NCBI GenBank assembly: GCA_024346935.1
Contig: AP024878.1
Span: 1,178,001 to 1,242,000 of the forward strand
Length of the DNA stretch: 64,000 nt
Direction of reading: 5' to 3'
From: Vibrio inusitatus
GTDB taxonomy: Bacteria > Pseudomonadota > Gammaproteobacteria > Enterobacterales > Vibrionaceae
Positions 9,037 through 18,462 of this stretch are shown one piece after another. Both the position numbers and the translations under genes were made by a program. Position 1 is the first letter of the stretch; every line of letters begins with the position of its first letter. The notes under the pieces were generated by a model. The model worked only from the letters and a program-made list of their open reading frames with translations. It was not told where the DNA came from and did no database searches.

Positions 9037-10947
9037 ATGGATGTAACTAATAACGAAAATAACCAAGATCTTAGTGCTAACTTGCCCTATGAAAGAATGA
9101 CAACATTCTTTGGCTATTCAATATTACTGATTGCTGTTGCGTTATCAGTGTTTCAAATCTGGCAGGGAATAAGCTCAACTATCTCAGCCACTTATTTTAG
9201 ACCCATTCACCTATGTTGGGTGTTGGTACTTATTTTTCTCCACTTTCCGTTAATCAGTAATCGCAGAAGTAAATTTTACTTGGTCGGTCGTGGTTTTGAC
9301 CTCATTTTGTGCACTGTCGTTGTGTTCGCGGGCTACCGCATGTCAATTTTTGACTACAACGATATTAATTATCTGTTCTATGGATTACAGCCAGCAGATA
9401 TGTTTGCCGGTGGGGCACTGATTGCGCTGCTAATGGAAGGCTGTCGCCGTACCGTTGGCTGGGTGATGGTGCTCATTGCGGTGATATTCCTTAGTTACAG
9501 TATGTTTGGTGACATGCTGCCAAGTGCAATCTCAATTAAAACTTACTCTTTGCAAGAGCTGATACAGTTTCAGATATTCTCCGCTAACGGCGTATTTGGT
9601 TCAGCACTTGGAATTGCGGCAACTACAGTATTTATCTTCGTTCTATTTGGCGCTTTTCTAGAGGTGACAGGAGCTGGAAAGTTCTTTATTGATCTTGCAT
9701 TTGCTATTGCGGGTAAGTATCGAGGCGGCCCAGCCAAAGCGGCAGTACTTGCCTCAGCAGGTTTGGGTTCTATTTCAGGTTCAGCGATTGCCAATACGGT
9801 AACTACAGGCTCTATCACCATTCCAATGATGAAAAAGCTTGGCTATAAATCGGAGCAAGCTGCAGGAATAGAGGCAGCGGCCTCTACCGGCGGACAAATC
9901 ATGCCACCAATAATGGGGGCGGGTGCATTTGTCATGGCTCAGTTTACGGGCGTACCTTATAGCGAAATCATGTTTGCCTCAATCGCACCGGCGATTATAT
10001 ATTTCTTCTGTACCTTGCTGTATGTACATCTTATGGCCTGTAAATTGAATCTGCAGGCCGTGAGTAAAACAGAGGCAGTGATTGCCGTAATGAAACATGG
10101 TGCTCACCACCTAATTCCTCTTGTGTTGATCACTACGCTGTTGATGATGGCTTACTCTCCACTGTTAGTAGGTGTAGCGGGATGTGCTGCTATCTTAGTT
10201 GTAGCAAGTATGCGTAAGCACAGCCGGATTGGTTTCAAGAAATTCTTTCAGGGTATGAAAAATGGAGCGTTATTGGCTCTGCCTATTTCGGCTGCGTGTG
10301 GCGCAGCTGGTATTATTGTTGGGGTTGTAGGACAAACGGGTATAGGGCTTCAGTTTACTCAGTTTGTAATGGATTTCTCTGGCGGTCACATGATTATCGC
10401 TCTTGGGTTAATCAGTATTGTGGCGCTGATCTTAGGGATGGGCTTACCTGTAACAGCGGCCTATATTGTATTGGCAGTTATGGCTGTGCCTATGTTGACC
10501 GACTTTGGATTGCCGCTTTTGACCGCTCACTTAATTGTATTTTGGTTATCTCAAACCTCAAATGTTACTCCGCCAATCGCACTCGCTGCGTTTGCTGGAG
10601 CTGGAGTGGCGAATGCTAACCCTATGAAGTCTTCAGTAGAGGCGTTTAAGTTGGCTGGTGGTTTATTCATCATCCCAATCATGATGGCATACACTAACTT
10701 GGTAAATCCTAATGAGGGGATACTTACGCTTATGGTGTCAGTGGGACAGACTCTAGCTATTATCGTGGCTATTGCGATCACCATAGAAGGCTACTTATTA
10801 GGGGCACTTAACAAGGTGGAGCGAATTGCTTCTGCTGTTGCTATTCCTTTGCTGCTTCTTAATCCATTTAATGTAGGAGTATTAGGTGCAGCAATTATTG
10901 TTGGAATTGCAGTGTTGCAGTGGCGCTCACACAAGAATGAACGCTAG
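9037..10947 (+). CDS. TRAP transporter permease, fused small and large membrane subunits (TAXI type)
   Basis: The product is about 636 residues. An N-terminal four-helix DctQ-like part (to about residue 150) is fused to a DctM-like large subunit with many helices. Family motifs include GSGSI-like GLGSISGSAIANTVTTGSIT, AAASTGGQIMPPIMGAGAFVMA, and the late GMGLPVTAAYIVLA and TPPIALAAFAGAG segments. It imports the ligand of the neighbouring binding protein using a sodium or proton gradient. The frame is open to 8995, but that start lies inside the preceding hairpin region, so the ATG at 9037 is preferred. Confidence 0.9.
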   Translation: MDVTNNENNQDLSANLPYERMTTFFGYSILLIAVALSVFQIWQGISSTISATYFRPIHLCWVLVLIFLHFPLISNRRSKFYLVGRGFDLILCTVVVFAGYRMSIFDYNDINYLFYGLQPADMFAGGALIALLMEGCRRTVGWVMVLIAVIFLSYSMFGDMLPSAISIKTYSLQELIQFQIFSANGVFGSALGIAATTVFIFVLFGAFLEVTGAGKFFIDLAFAIAGKYRGGPAKAAVLASAGLGSISGSAIANTVTTGSITIPMMKKLGYKSEQAAGIEAAASTGGQIMPPIMGAGAFVMAQFTGVPYSEIMFASIAPAIIYFFCTLLYVHLMACKLNLQAVSKTEAVIAVMKHGAHHLIPLVLITTLLMMAYSPLLVGVAGCAAILVVASMRKHSRIGFKKFFQGMKNGALLALPISAACGAAGIIVGVVGQTGIGLQFTQFVMDFSGGHMIIALGLISIVALILGMGLPVTAAYIVLAVMAVPMLTDFGLPLLTAHLIVFWLSQTSNVTPPIALAAFAGAGVANANPMKSSVEAFKLAGGLFIIPIMMAYTNLVNPNEGILTLMVSVGQTLAIIVAIAITIEGYLLGALNKVERIASAVAIPLLLLNPFNVGVLGAAIIVGIAVLQWRSHKNER

Positions 10948-10980
10948 CTAACATTCAATCGCTTTTAGTAAACGTTATTT

Positions 10981-11011
10981 AGCCCCGTCTCTTTGAGTCG
11001 GGGTTTTTTGT
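10981..11011 (+). terminator. Rho-independent terminator after the TRAP permease
   Basis: A CCCCG / CGGGG stem with TCTCTTTGAGT as extended stem and loop is followed by TTTTTT. Confidence 0.85.
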
Positions 11012-11026
11012 TGCTACATGAAAACT

Positions 11027-11071
11027 AGTTGACACTGTCAACTTATGTAATTATAGTTGTGTATATCAACT
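11027..11071 (+). promoter_or_regulatory. Sigma-70 promoter flanked by two matching 17-base palindromic operators
   Basis: TTGACA at 11029-11034 and TATAGT at 11052-11057 are separated by exactly 17 bases. The -35 lies in the perfect dyad AGTTGACACTGTCAACT (11027-11043). A second dyad with the same arms and the same 7-base middle, AGTTGTGTATATCAACT (11055-11071), covers the -10 downstream side. The arrangement fits repression by a dimeric regulator of TetR or MarR type. The regulator is not encoded next to it. Confidence 0.7.
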
Positions 11072-11092
11072 AAATGAGAGGGCGCACAATCT

Positions 11093-11584
11093 ATGAATAC
11101 AATCGCTGTAATGCCAACAGTAACCTCTGAAGAAAAGAGCACACCTCTATTTCTGAAGGTGTTAGCTGTAATCGGGATAATGATATTAATGGGCGGTTCT
11201 ATCACCGGATTGATGACTTATCTAAATCAAGGTTATAGCGAGTTGTTTTTTGCCCAGTGGATACGAGCCTTTCTTACGGCAGCGGTAACAGTGATGCCAT
11301 TGGGCTTTGCGTTAATGGCGTTACTGACGAAGCTTGCTGAGCGCTACTTACCTAACTCTAGTGAAAAAGTACGAAATGTATTGATTGGCGTGATCATGGC
11401 AATGGTTATGGAGTCAGGAATGGCATTTAGCACCGCCATTAACAGTGTTGGTGTTATCGACACATCGAGGCTAGTAAATATTTGGCTAGAGACATTGATA
11501 TCAGCCCTTCCTTTAGCATTGCTGTTAATGGCTGTGGTATCCATAACGCTGAAACCAAAAGTTGAACGCTTTTTAAAAAACTGA
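11093..11584 (+). CDS. DUF2798 membrane protein
   Basis: This 163-residue protein has four predicted membrane helices in two related halves, each ending near a basic residue pattern. FFAQWIRAFLTAAVTVMPLGFALM is followed by a second unit VNIWLETLISALPLALLLM, the DUF2798 signature. The function is not known. It is the first gene of a two-gene unit with the DUF3861 gene, under a strong promoter with paired operators, so it is probably inducible. Confidence 0.8.
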   Translation: MNTIAVMPTVTSEEKSTPLFLKVLAVIGIMILMGGSITGLMTYLNQGYSELFFAQWIRAFLTAAVTVMPLGFALMALLTKLAERYLPNSSEKVRNVLIGVIMAMVMESGMAFSTAINSVGVIDTSRLVNIWLETLISALPLALLLMAVVSITLKPKVERFLKN

Positions 11585-11614
11585 AATTAGTAATTAGAAC
11601 AATGAGGTATCCCT

Positions 11615-11920
11615 ATGATTCGTAAAATAAGACAAAATCACAACTATCGCATTACCATTGAAGAAATTTCGCAAGAAGAAAGCAAAACGCTGCAATTTGA
11701 GTTTCAAGACAGAGAAGATATGTTCAAAGTGGTTGAAATGATAAATAAAGGCAGTGAATTACCTAAACAAGAAGCAACTAGGTTGGCAGTCGCCCTTCGC
11801 TTATTAGGTCCCGTGATGATGCAAAATAGAAAGCATCCCTTGTTTGCTGACTTTATGCCACATTTTAAAACTTTTATGCAGAACCTAAAAAGTACTATTA
11901 AGGCTACGGTAAAAGCCTAG
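11615..11920 (+). CDS. DUF3861 protein
   Basis: The product is 101 residues and soluble. The N-terminal NYRITIEEI strand pattern and the central DMFKVVEMINKGSELPKQEATRLAVALRLLGPVMM match DUF3861, a small family of unknown function. It lies 30 bases behind the DUF2798 gene with a GAGGTA ribosome site, and a strong terminator follows. It probably shares the regulated promoter at 11.03 kb. Confidence 0.8.
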   Translation: MIRKIRQNHNYRITIEEISQEESKTLQFEFQDREDMFKVVEMINKGSELPKQEATRLAVALRLLGPVMMQNRKHPLFADFMPHFKTFMQNLKSTIKATVKA

Positions 11921-11928
11921 AAACCAAT

Positions 11929-11964
11929 AAGCAAGGTACAAAAGTTAAAGGTACCTTGCCTTTT
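11929..11964 (+). terminator. Rho-independent terminator after the DUF3861 gene
   Basis: A GCAAGGTAC / GTACCTTGC stem (9 bp) around an 11-base loop is followed by TTTTT. Confidence 0.85.
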
Positions 11965-12163
11965 TACCGTAGTACTAATCGAACTGATTGTTTAAATTCT
12001 GAGAAGGCCTTAGAGAATAAAATTGTGGCTTTATAGCACATTAAGGTAACAAAATTGTCTGTGTAAACGAGTTTAATATGGCGATATACCCACTAATTGC
12101 GGTATATATAGCGGATGATTTGACACATTTAGTCAGAAAAACAGACGTTTTGGGAGAGTATTA

Positions 12164-12352
12164 GTGGCGCTAGTAACCAAGTTTTGTCCAGCATGTAATG
12201 AGGGGACAACACATGAAACATCACACCCTATGCATTGGGTCCACCTGATTATGACCATTTTTACTGGTGGGCTTTGGGGCATTATCTGGTTATGGAGGGG
12301 TTTGATGAACCGTCCGAGTGTTTGCTCTCGTTGCGGTTGTGATAACTCGTAA
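12164..12352 (+). CDS. Small zinc-ribbon membrane protein
   Basis: The product is 62 residues. Cys8-x2-Cys11 near the start and Cys-x2-Cys near the end (CSRCGC) would form one zinc ribbon. It is split by a hydrophobic helix (HLIMTIFTGGLWGIIWLWRG) that may enter the membrane. The start is a GTG preceded by GGGAGA. Similar small proteins are widespread and uncharacterised. It stands alone between two terminators. Confidence 0.7.
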   Translation: MALVTKFCPACNEGTTHETSHPMHWVHLIMTIFTGGLWGIIWLWRGLMNRPSVCSRCGCDNS

Positions 12353-12367
12353 TCACAACTTGGATAA

Positions 12368-12422
12368 CGAAAAGCCCTAGTCTCTTTTTAGTTGAAATAC
12401 TTTAAAGAGGTTGGGGCTTTTT
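12368..12422 (+). terminator. Terminator after the zinc-ribbon gene
   Basis: An imperfect long stem (AAAGCCC...GTCTCTTT with AAAGAGG...GGGCTTT) is followed by TTTTTT. Confidence 0.8.
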
Positions 12423-12482
12423 TCGGTTAAGGCAACGTTGAATTGATGAATAAGAAACACAACCAAAAAGGCGTTGTGGGCA

Positions 12483-13439
12483 TTAATACAGCAAATTCAA
12501 ACTATTAAGAATGACCAAGCCAATAGTGGTAGTGACCACCGATAAAATCGTTGTCAGCGCAATAATATTGGCAGCGAGTGTTGAGTTTCCGCCCATTGAA
12601 CGTGCCATAACGTAACTTGCAGCAGCGGTAGGTGAGGCCGTCATGAAAAAGATGATACCGAGCGCTTCGCCGCGAAAGCCAAGCACATAGGCCAATAGAC
12701 AGCTGACAATAGGCGCAGCAATGAGCTTTAATGTCGTGGCAATCCAAGTGGGCGTGATTTCATGTTTTAGCGAATTAAGATTTAATGAACCACCGGTGCA
12801 CAATAGTGCCAGAGGGAGAGTCATGCTGGCGAAGTAGTGACCTGCATCAGAGGCGACTTTAGGGATGGGCAGTCCGATAAACGAGTATGCAAATCCAGCC
12901 ATAATTGAAATGATTAATGGATTGCTGGTAATGCTCTTTGTCATGGTTTTTAGTGCACTTGCCCCCGTCTGCGCCCCCTTTGGTGTTAAGGAGATCACAG
13001 CAAGAACATTATAAAGCAAGGTGGTAGCGGCAACATAGATAGCTGCGGTTGCGAGTCCTTCTGTACCATACATGTTGGCAACATAAGCTAAGGCAATAAT
13101 GCCAGTGTTAGCACGAAATGCCCCTTGTACGATTACGCCACTATCTTTGTTACCTTTGAGCAGTACGCCCACTAAAGCAGTGCAGAATGCGAAAAACAAA
13201 ACATTACTGCCTACGCTAAACCCTACCAGTGAAGCGCTGGTAGCAAAGTCGTGATCAGCCTCAACTAGGCTTAGGAATAGCATTGTCGGTAGGGTAACTT
13301 TGAATACGAGGTTAGAGGCACTTTCTATAAAGGCATCATTAATAACGGCAATCTTCTTAAGAACAACCCCCATCACCAAAATTAGACAGATTGGTCCGGT
13401 AACAGAGATAGAGAAAGCGAGTTGGTCAATAAGTCCCAT
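12483..13439 (-). CDS. AEC family transporter (auxin efflux carrier-like permease)
   Basis: This 318-residue protein has about ten membrane helices in two five-helix halves, as in bacterial AEC permeases. The first half holds LILVMGVVLKK and NLVFKVTLPTMLFLSL; the second half holds LPLALLCTGGSLNL and ASPTAAASYVMARSMGG. The last segment is the most characteristic AEC motif. Known relatives export malate, malonate or auxin-like organic anions. The substrate here cannot be told. It is a single gene facing the zinc-ribbon gene. Confidence 0.9.
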   Translation of the reverse strand: MGLIDQLAFSISVTGPICLILVMGVVLKKIAVINDAFIESASNLVFKVTLPTMLFLSLVEADHDFATSASLVGFSVGSNVLFFAFCTALVGVLLKGNKDSGVIVQGAFRANTGIIALAYVANMYGTEGLATAAIYVAATTLLYNVLAVISLTPKGAQTGASALKTMTKSITSNPLIISIMAGFAYSFIGLPIPKVASDAGHYFASMTLPLALLCTGGSLNLNSLKHEITPTWIATTLKLIAAPIVSCLLAYVLGFRGEALGIIFFMTASPTAAASYVMARSMGGNSTLAANIIALTTILSVVTTTIGLVILNSLNLLY

Positions 13440-13666
13440 AACAGCCTACATAGATAAAATTTTAAGAGAGCACCGATTACTGTTGATTTGTAATACAAAT
13501 ATGCAGTGTGGTCTATAATGCCATGTTTTTCACATGCTTGGCAAAGTTAAATCAGAGGAAGTGGGCGTGAATGCGCAATAATTCTTGATTACTATTTCAT
13601 CACTTAAGGTTACTTTTTACTTTTAATCACGTAAGATGTGCGCCTGATTTTTCTCGGGAAGACATT

Positions 13667-15664
13667 GTGAAAAGAGAACAGTTTGAGTTATTAGCACCCG
13701 GTGGCGATCTAGACTCGATAAAGGCGGCAATCGCGGCCGGAGCAGATGCAATATATTGTGGTCTTGACCGCTTTAATGCGCGCAATAGAGCCACTAACCT
13801 GACTCTAGATAACCTTAATGGGGTACTTGAACTTGCTCATCAGCATCAATGTAAGATCTTCCTGACGCTCAACGTTCTTATTTTGGAGAGCGAGATCCCT
13901 GCCATAGTGCGTCTTCTTAGTCAGCTTAATACCACTAAGATTGATGGCGTAATTGTGCAAGATATGGGACTAGCTTATCTACTGAAGCATTACTTCCCCG
14001 AACTTGATGTACATGCCTCAACCCAGCTAAACACCCATAACGAAGGACAAATCTTGTTCTTAAACCAGTTAGGCGCAAGTAGGGTGAACCTTTCACGTGA
14101 GTTGAACATCAAAGAAATTAAACATTTGGCTCAGTTTGGTCTAAAGCACGATGTAATGATGGAAGTGTTTGTACACGGTTCATATTGTATTGGTTTCTCA
14201 GGTTTGTGTTATATCAGCTCTGCGCGTAATGGTGCCTCTGGTAACCGAGGCCGATGCAGTCAACCGTGTCGTGAGCAGTATGAAACGACGCAAACAGGCA
14301 ATGATTACCCTCTGAATCTAAAAGACAATTCTGCGTTTGGTGATCTAGAAGCGCTAGTGGATGCGGGGGTGTATTCGCTCAAGGTGGAAGGGCGTATTAA
14401 AAAGTCTCATTACGTGTTTACGGTTGTCGATAATTGGCGCAAGCAAATCGATAGACTGTGTGATGGTGAAACATTATCGAGTGACACTACAGAGCTGTAT
14501 ACGGTATTTAATCGCGACTTCTCTAATGCATTTTTGCAAGCTGATTTTGGCAAGAGCATGTACATCGATAACCCTAGAGACAATGCGGTAACGCATTTTT
14601 CTAAGGTCTATGGTGCGACATCTGAAGAGCAGATAAAGCGGGTGAAAACCAAACTTTATGATGACAAAACTGATATTATTCAGCGTGTTGCTAAAGAAAC
14701 CGCTGATTTTGATATTACAGGATCAAATCATAATGGTTCGAGCTTAAAAGGCGCTATCGACACGCCGCAGATAGAAAAGCTTTCTCATCATCAACCTTTG
14801 AGCGCGACACCTAATCTGTCGGTACTTATCTCTTCAAAAGAAGATCTAGAGCTACTTAACAACGGCAATGCTGATTTCTATTATCAACTTCCAATGGGAA
14901 TGAAGTCTGAACTTAGTAGTTTGGTTGAGCTATTCACTGAACATCCAATGCTGAAGCCGTATTTCCCTGCAATTTTGATTGGCGATGATTTTGACGCTGC
15001 CATTGAGTTCATGGAAGCGGTACAACCTGACTTGTTGATTACCAATAATTCCGGCATCGCATATCAAGCCAAGCAGCTTGGCCTTGGCTGGATTGCGGGT
15101 CCGCATATGAACACCACAAACTCGTTTGCAATGTACTGCCAACAGCAAGAGTTCTTGGCTTCAGGTGCCTTTATTTCTAACGAATTGAGTAAGAAGCAGA
15201 TCCGCCATATTAAGAGGCCGGAAAATTTCAGGACCTTCTACAGTATTTATCATCCAAATACCCTGCTAACCAGTCGCCAGTGCTTGTTCCAACAAACAGA
15301 AGGATGTAAGAAGATTAAGGTGAACAAAGGCTGTTTAAGAAAGTGTGAGAAGCGCACCTCGATCATTAATCTTAAAGATAATCCTTACGTGGTTCAGAAA
15401 CATAAAGGCAGCCATAATAGTATCTACAGTGAGCACAACGTGCTTAATCTAGAACTGTTAACAGATTATCCGGAGCTGTTTACCGATGTGCTGATTGATT
15501 TGCGAGATATTCAGACAGAGACTCAATTGCTCGTAGAGAAAGAAGAGTTGATTACACTGTTCGAACAAGCACTGCAAAATAATATGACGGACTCAAATGC
15601 TATTCAGCTTATTCAAAGCAAGGTTGCGCCAACAGCCAATAAGCAATACTTCAAGGGTGTATAA
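13667..15664 (+). CDS. U32 family peptidase-like protein (RlhA/YdcP group)
   Basis: This 665-residue protein starts with the U32 core: FELLAPGGDLDSIKAAIAAGADAIYCG, ASTQLNTHN, then a strongly conserved Cys-containing segment HGSYCIGFSGLCYISSARNG...RGRCSQPCR and the VYSLKVEGRIK motif. A second half of about 350 residues carries a further Cys-rich patch (TEGCKKIKVNKGCLRKCEK). The E. coli relative RlhA hydroxylates a 23S rRNA cytidine, and other U32 proteins act in tRNA or ubiquinone hydroxylation, often with an iron-sulfur cluster. An RNA- or cofactor-modifying role is more likely than proteolysis. Orthology to RlhA is not certain. Confidence 0.8.
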   Translation: MKREQFELLAPGGDLDSIKAAIAAGADAIYCGLDRFNARNRATNLTLDNLNGVLELAHQHQCKIFLTLNVLILESEIPAIVRLLSQLNTTKIDGVIVQDMGLAYLLKHYFPELDVHASTQLNTHNEGQILFLNQLGASRVNLSRELNIKEIKHLAQFGLKHDVMMEVFVHGSYCIGFSGLCYISSARNGASGNRGRCSQPCREQYETTQTGNDYPLNLKDNSAFGDLEALVDAGVYSLKVEGRIKKSHYVFTVVDNWRKQIDRLCDGETLSSDTTELYTVFNRDFSNAFLQADFGKSMYIDNPRDNAVTHFSKVYGATSEEQIKRVKTKLYDDKTDIIQRVAKETADFDITGSNHNGSSLKGAIDTPQIEKLSHHQPLSATPNLSVLISSKEDLELLNNGNADFYYQLPMGMKSELSSLVELFTEHPMLKPYFPAILIGDDFDAAIEFMEAVQPDLLITNNSGIAYQAKQLGLGWIAGPHMNTTNSFAMYCQQQEFLASGAFISNELSKKQIRHIKRPENFRTFYSIYHPNTLLTSRQCLFQQTEGCKKIKVNKGCLRKCEKRTSIINLKDNPYVVQKHKGSHNSIYSEHNVLNLELLTDYPELFTDVLIDLRDIQTETQLLVEKEELITLFEQALQNNMTDSNAIQLIQSKVAPTANKQYFKGV

Positions 15665-15708
15665 TCCCTTAATTGGTCGATTGGCATTAGATAAGGATAT
15701 CGAAAGAG

Positions 15709-16041
15709 ATGATTTTACCGAGTCGCGGATTTGAGCGTTACCATGCACATGTGTATTTTGACGAAACTAGCCTGATTTTTGCGCAGAGCTTGCGAGAGCC
15801 TGTTTCAAACAAATTTAATGTTGAGCTTGGCCGAGTAAATACCAAACTAGTAGGGCCGCATCCTTGCTGGAGCTATCAAATCTTGTTTTTGGAAGAGGAA
15901 TTTGACGAGATCATTGCTTGGTTGGATGCCCATAGGCAAGATTTAACGGTACTTCTTCACCCAGAAGCAGGCAATTTTCTTATCGACCATACGCAAAGAG
16001 CGGGCTGGCTTGGTGAGCCAATAGAACTTAACCTGACTTAA
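15709..16041 (+). CDS. DOPA 4,5-dioxygenase family protein
   Basis: The product is 110 residues. The family pattern is clear: YHAHVYF near the start, GPHPCWSYQILF in the middle, and LLHPEAGNFLIDHTQRAGWLG near the end, which carry the conserved metal-binding His residues. Fungal members cleave the ring of DOPA. The role of bacterial members is not established. It follows the U32 gene by 44 bases and may share its transcript. Confidence 0.85.
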   Translation: MILPSRGFERYHAHVYFDETSLIFAQSLREPVSNKFNVELGRVNTKLVGPHPCWSYQILFLEEEFDEIIAWLDAHRQDLTVLLHPEAGNFLIDHTQRAGWLGEPIELNLT

Positions 16042-16047
16042 GTTATT

Positions 16048-16084
16048 TCCAAACAAAAAGAGAACCCATAAAGGTTCTCTTTTT
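16048..16084. terminator. Bidirectional terminator between convergent genes
   Basis: AAAAAGAGAACC...GGTTCTCTTTTT forms a stem with A and T runs on both sides, so it can serve both the dioxygenase-like gene and the opposing Nramp-like gene. Confidence 0.85.
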
Positions 16085-16096
16085 AATTTGCGTAGA

Positions 16097-17365
16097 TTAC
16101 ATGAACCACTTCCACCACACGAACAGCGCTAAGAAGCCAAACAAGTAAATTAATCCAACGATAGACAGTGCTTTTAGTTTTGGTCCTACTGCCAATTCAG
16201 CAGGTAGTGGAGTACGTGTCACTAGGATGTAGTTTAACAGTGCAAAGAATGGTGTTGTGATGAAGGCAAGCACCATCGCAAAGTCCAGCATAGGCAGTAG
16301 CGCTTTTGCTAGGAATACCACAATAAACAGCGCTGATAGAGATACGATCAACATCCAAGCTTGATTTGCTGCTGGATGGATAGTTTTCTTTTTGCGAAGT
16401 AAGCGTTGAGATTCGGTAATAACGCGAGAGTAGCCATCGATAACCGTGATGGTGCTACCAAAGATACAGAAGAAGGCAATGACGGCAACAAGGTAGCGAG
16501 ACCACTCACCAATAGTTGCAGCATAAAGGCTGATTAGCTGATGTGAGAAACCCACGCCAGATGCCTGAAGTTGCACACCTGAGCCATGCAGCATTAGTGC
16601 ACCTAAAGCCACGAACACCATAGCCAATACCGCGGTACCAATGTAACCAACGTTAAAATCAAACAAAGCCGATTTTGCGGTCACTTCTTGCCCACGGCAC
16701 TGACTCTTCAACCACATTGAAGTCAAACTTGAGATCTCAATAGGGGCGGGCATCCATCCCATAGTCACAACAATGAAGCCAATGGCCGCGAGTGTCCATG
16801 GTGAAGGTGATACAAAGTCAGGCTGAGGTTCAACAGGATTACCAAAGGCAATTGCGACCGCAATAAGAGTCGTCACGGTAAGCACTGCCATAATAGCCTT
16901 CGACAGTGTATCCAGTGCCTTGTAGTGCCCCACAAATAAGATAGCAAGGCAGGTTGCCAGTACAATCATACATAAGACTGGCATAGAAAGATCAACGGGA
17001 ATAAAGTAGGCCAGTAAGCTTGCGCTAAACATGAGCAGTGCGGCTGTATTGACGATGGCAGAGATCACACTGAGCAGTGCAAACGAGATCAGATAAGGCT
17101 TACCTAGGTTTGAATACCCTTCAACAAGGCTTGTTTTCGTCCCAATCGTATATTGAACACCGGCTTTAAAAAAAGGGTATTTAAAAAGGTTAACCAGTAA
17201 GATCAAAATAGCCAGTTGCCATCCGTAGATAGCCCCCGCCTTGGTTGAAGCTACAAGGTGAGAACCGCCAACAGCTGCTGCGGCAGCCATTACGCCAGGG
17301 CCTAAAGAGCGCGCTAATGTACCTAACCTCGTTGGGGAAGCTTGAGAGGGGATTGCGTTGTCCAT
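16097..17365 (-). CDS. Nramp-related transporter lacking the canonical metal-site motifs
   Basis: This 422-residue protein has about eleven membrane helices and an Nramp-like first helix (LGPGVMAAAAAVGGSHLV). True Nramp metal transporters carry Asp-Pro-Gly-Asn here, but this protein has Gly-Gly-Ser-His at residues 33-36. The helix-6 Met-Pro-His motif reads Met-Pro-Ala-Pro at residues 205-208. The fold call is firm, but transport of Mn2+ or Fe2+ cannot be assumed. Divergent Nramp-related proteins can carry other substrates. It is a single gene with its own upstream region. Confidence 0.8.
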   Translation of the reverse strand: MDNAIPSQASPTRLGTLARSLGPGVMAAAAAVGGSHLVASTKAGAIYGWQLAILILLVNLFKYPFFKAGVQYTIGTKTSLVEGYSNLGKPYLISFALLSVISAIVNTAALLMFSASLLAYFIPVDLSMPVLCMIVLATCLAILFVGHYKALDTLSKAIMAVLTVTTLIAVAIAFGNPVEPQPDFVSPSPWTLAAIGFIVVTMGWMPAPIEISSLTSMWLKSQCRGQEVTAKSALFDFNVGYIGTAVLAMVFVALGALMLHGSGVQLQASGVGFSHQLISLYAATIGEWSRYLVAVIAFFCIFGSTITVIDGYSRVITESQRLLRKKKTIHPAANQAWMLIVSLSALFIVVFLAKALLPMLDFAMVLAFITTPFFALLNYILVTRTPLPAELAVGPKLKALSIVGLIYLFGFLALFVWWKWFM

Positions 17366-17537
17366 TACTACATCCGTATGTTTATTTATCCATTGTCAAT
17401 ACGAACTATAAATATCATATAACCATAAGGTGTCAATAATTAGATACACCCATAAAGGCAAATGTGCGCTTTGACGTGTTAAGCGCCTTTTAAATGTACT
17501 ATTGTTGCGGGAACTGTGAGCTAAGCCCTACAGGGAA

Positions 17538-18392
17538 TTAGTGACTCGATTGGCGATGTTGCTGATAGAGTGTTAATGCTATTCCACCTAAAATAAGTCC
17601 CATACTTAATAGGTTTTCAGTGGTTATGGATTCATGAAGGAAGAAGGCACCCATTATCATGGCGATAGCAGGGACTAATAACTGTGAAAGTGATGCGCTG
17701 AGTAATGATATTTTTGGAACAACAGCATACCAAAGCACATACCCCAGACCAGAGGTAATAACCCCCGAGATTACAGCATAGATAAGCCCTTGAGAGCTTA
17801 TACTCTTTGTATCAAATGCCCAGGGGATGAGTGAGATAGAGATCACCGCAGCAACAATAAAGCCCTTAGTGGTTGCTGGAAGTGCGGCTCCGGATTGTTT
17901 GCCTAGAAGAGTAAATCCCGCCCAACTGATACCTGATAGCAACATGCTTAATATTGGCCATAGAACAAGGGTTGATGAGGACGGATTTACTAGCCAAACA
18001 AAGCCTGAAAAAGACACTAAGATGCCAAGCCATTCGATAGAGCTAAAACGATGTCCTTGAAACAGATGCATGCCTAGTAAAGAAAACTGTACAGAGCCAA
18101 ATAAAATCAGAGCGCCGAAGCCAGTTGTGAGCTCGGTATAGGCCAGAGAAAAAAGTAAAGCATAAAGAAACAGACAGATGCCTGAATAGAAGCCAATACG
18201 CCATTGATGGTAAAAGCCTTTGGCTCCCTGGGATAGCAGTAAGATTGCGCTAAGAGTCAAGGCTCCAGAGACGATACGGACCAAGGTGAAGGCTTCTGCG
18301 GAAATAGCCCCATCAACTAGTGCTAAGCGAGATAGCAAAGAATTGGCAGCAAAGGCTATCATTGCAAGTCCAGTTAAAAAGAGTATCTGCAC
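17538..18392 (-). CDS. EamA/DMT family transporter
   Basis: This 284-residue protein has ten membrane helices arranged as two EamA repeats (about residues 5-135 and 145-278). Each repeat ends in a helix rich in small residues; the second ends LLSASLSQLLVPAIAMIMGAFFLHESITTENLLSMGLILGGIAL, typical of the family. It is a likely exporter of metabolites or amino acids of unknown identity. The TTG/ATG choice is not in doubt here, since the ATG at 18392 fits the first helix. Confidence 0.88.
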   Translation of the reverse strand: MQILFLTGLAMIAFAANSLLSRLALVDGAISAEAFTLVRIVSGALTLSAILLLSQGAKGFYHQWRIGFYSGICLFLYALLFSLAYTELTTGFGALILFGSVQFSLLGMHLFQGHRFSSIEWLGILVSFSGFVWLVNPSSSTLVLWPILSMLLSGISWAGFTLLGKQSGAALPATTKGFIVAAVISISLIPWAFDTKSISSQGLIYAVISGVITSGLGYVLWYAVVPKISLLSASLSQLLVPAIAMIMGAFFLHESITTENLLSMGLILGGIALTLYQQHRQSSH

Positions 18393-18426
18393 TAACTATT
18401 CCTTTTCTTATGCTTCTCGCAATAAT

Positions 18427-18450
18427 TGAAAGGGCTCAAAGAGCCCTTAA
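18427..18450 (-). terminator. Hairpin at the end of the Scs-like operon
   Basis: AAGGGCTC / GAGCCCTT is a stem with only four loop bases, lying just past the scsC-like stop codon. The T run is weak, so termination may be partial. Confidence 0.55.
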
Positions 18451-18462
18451 TGTCGGATAACC

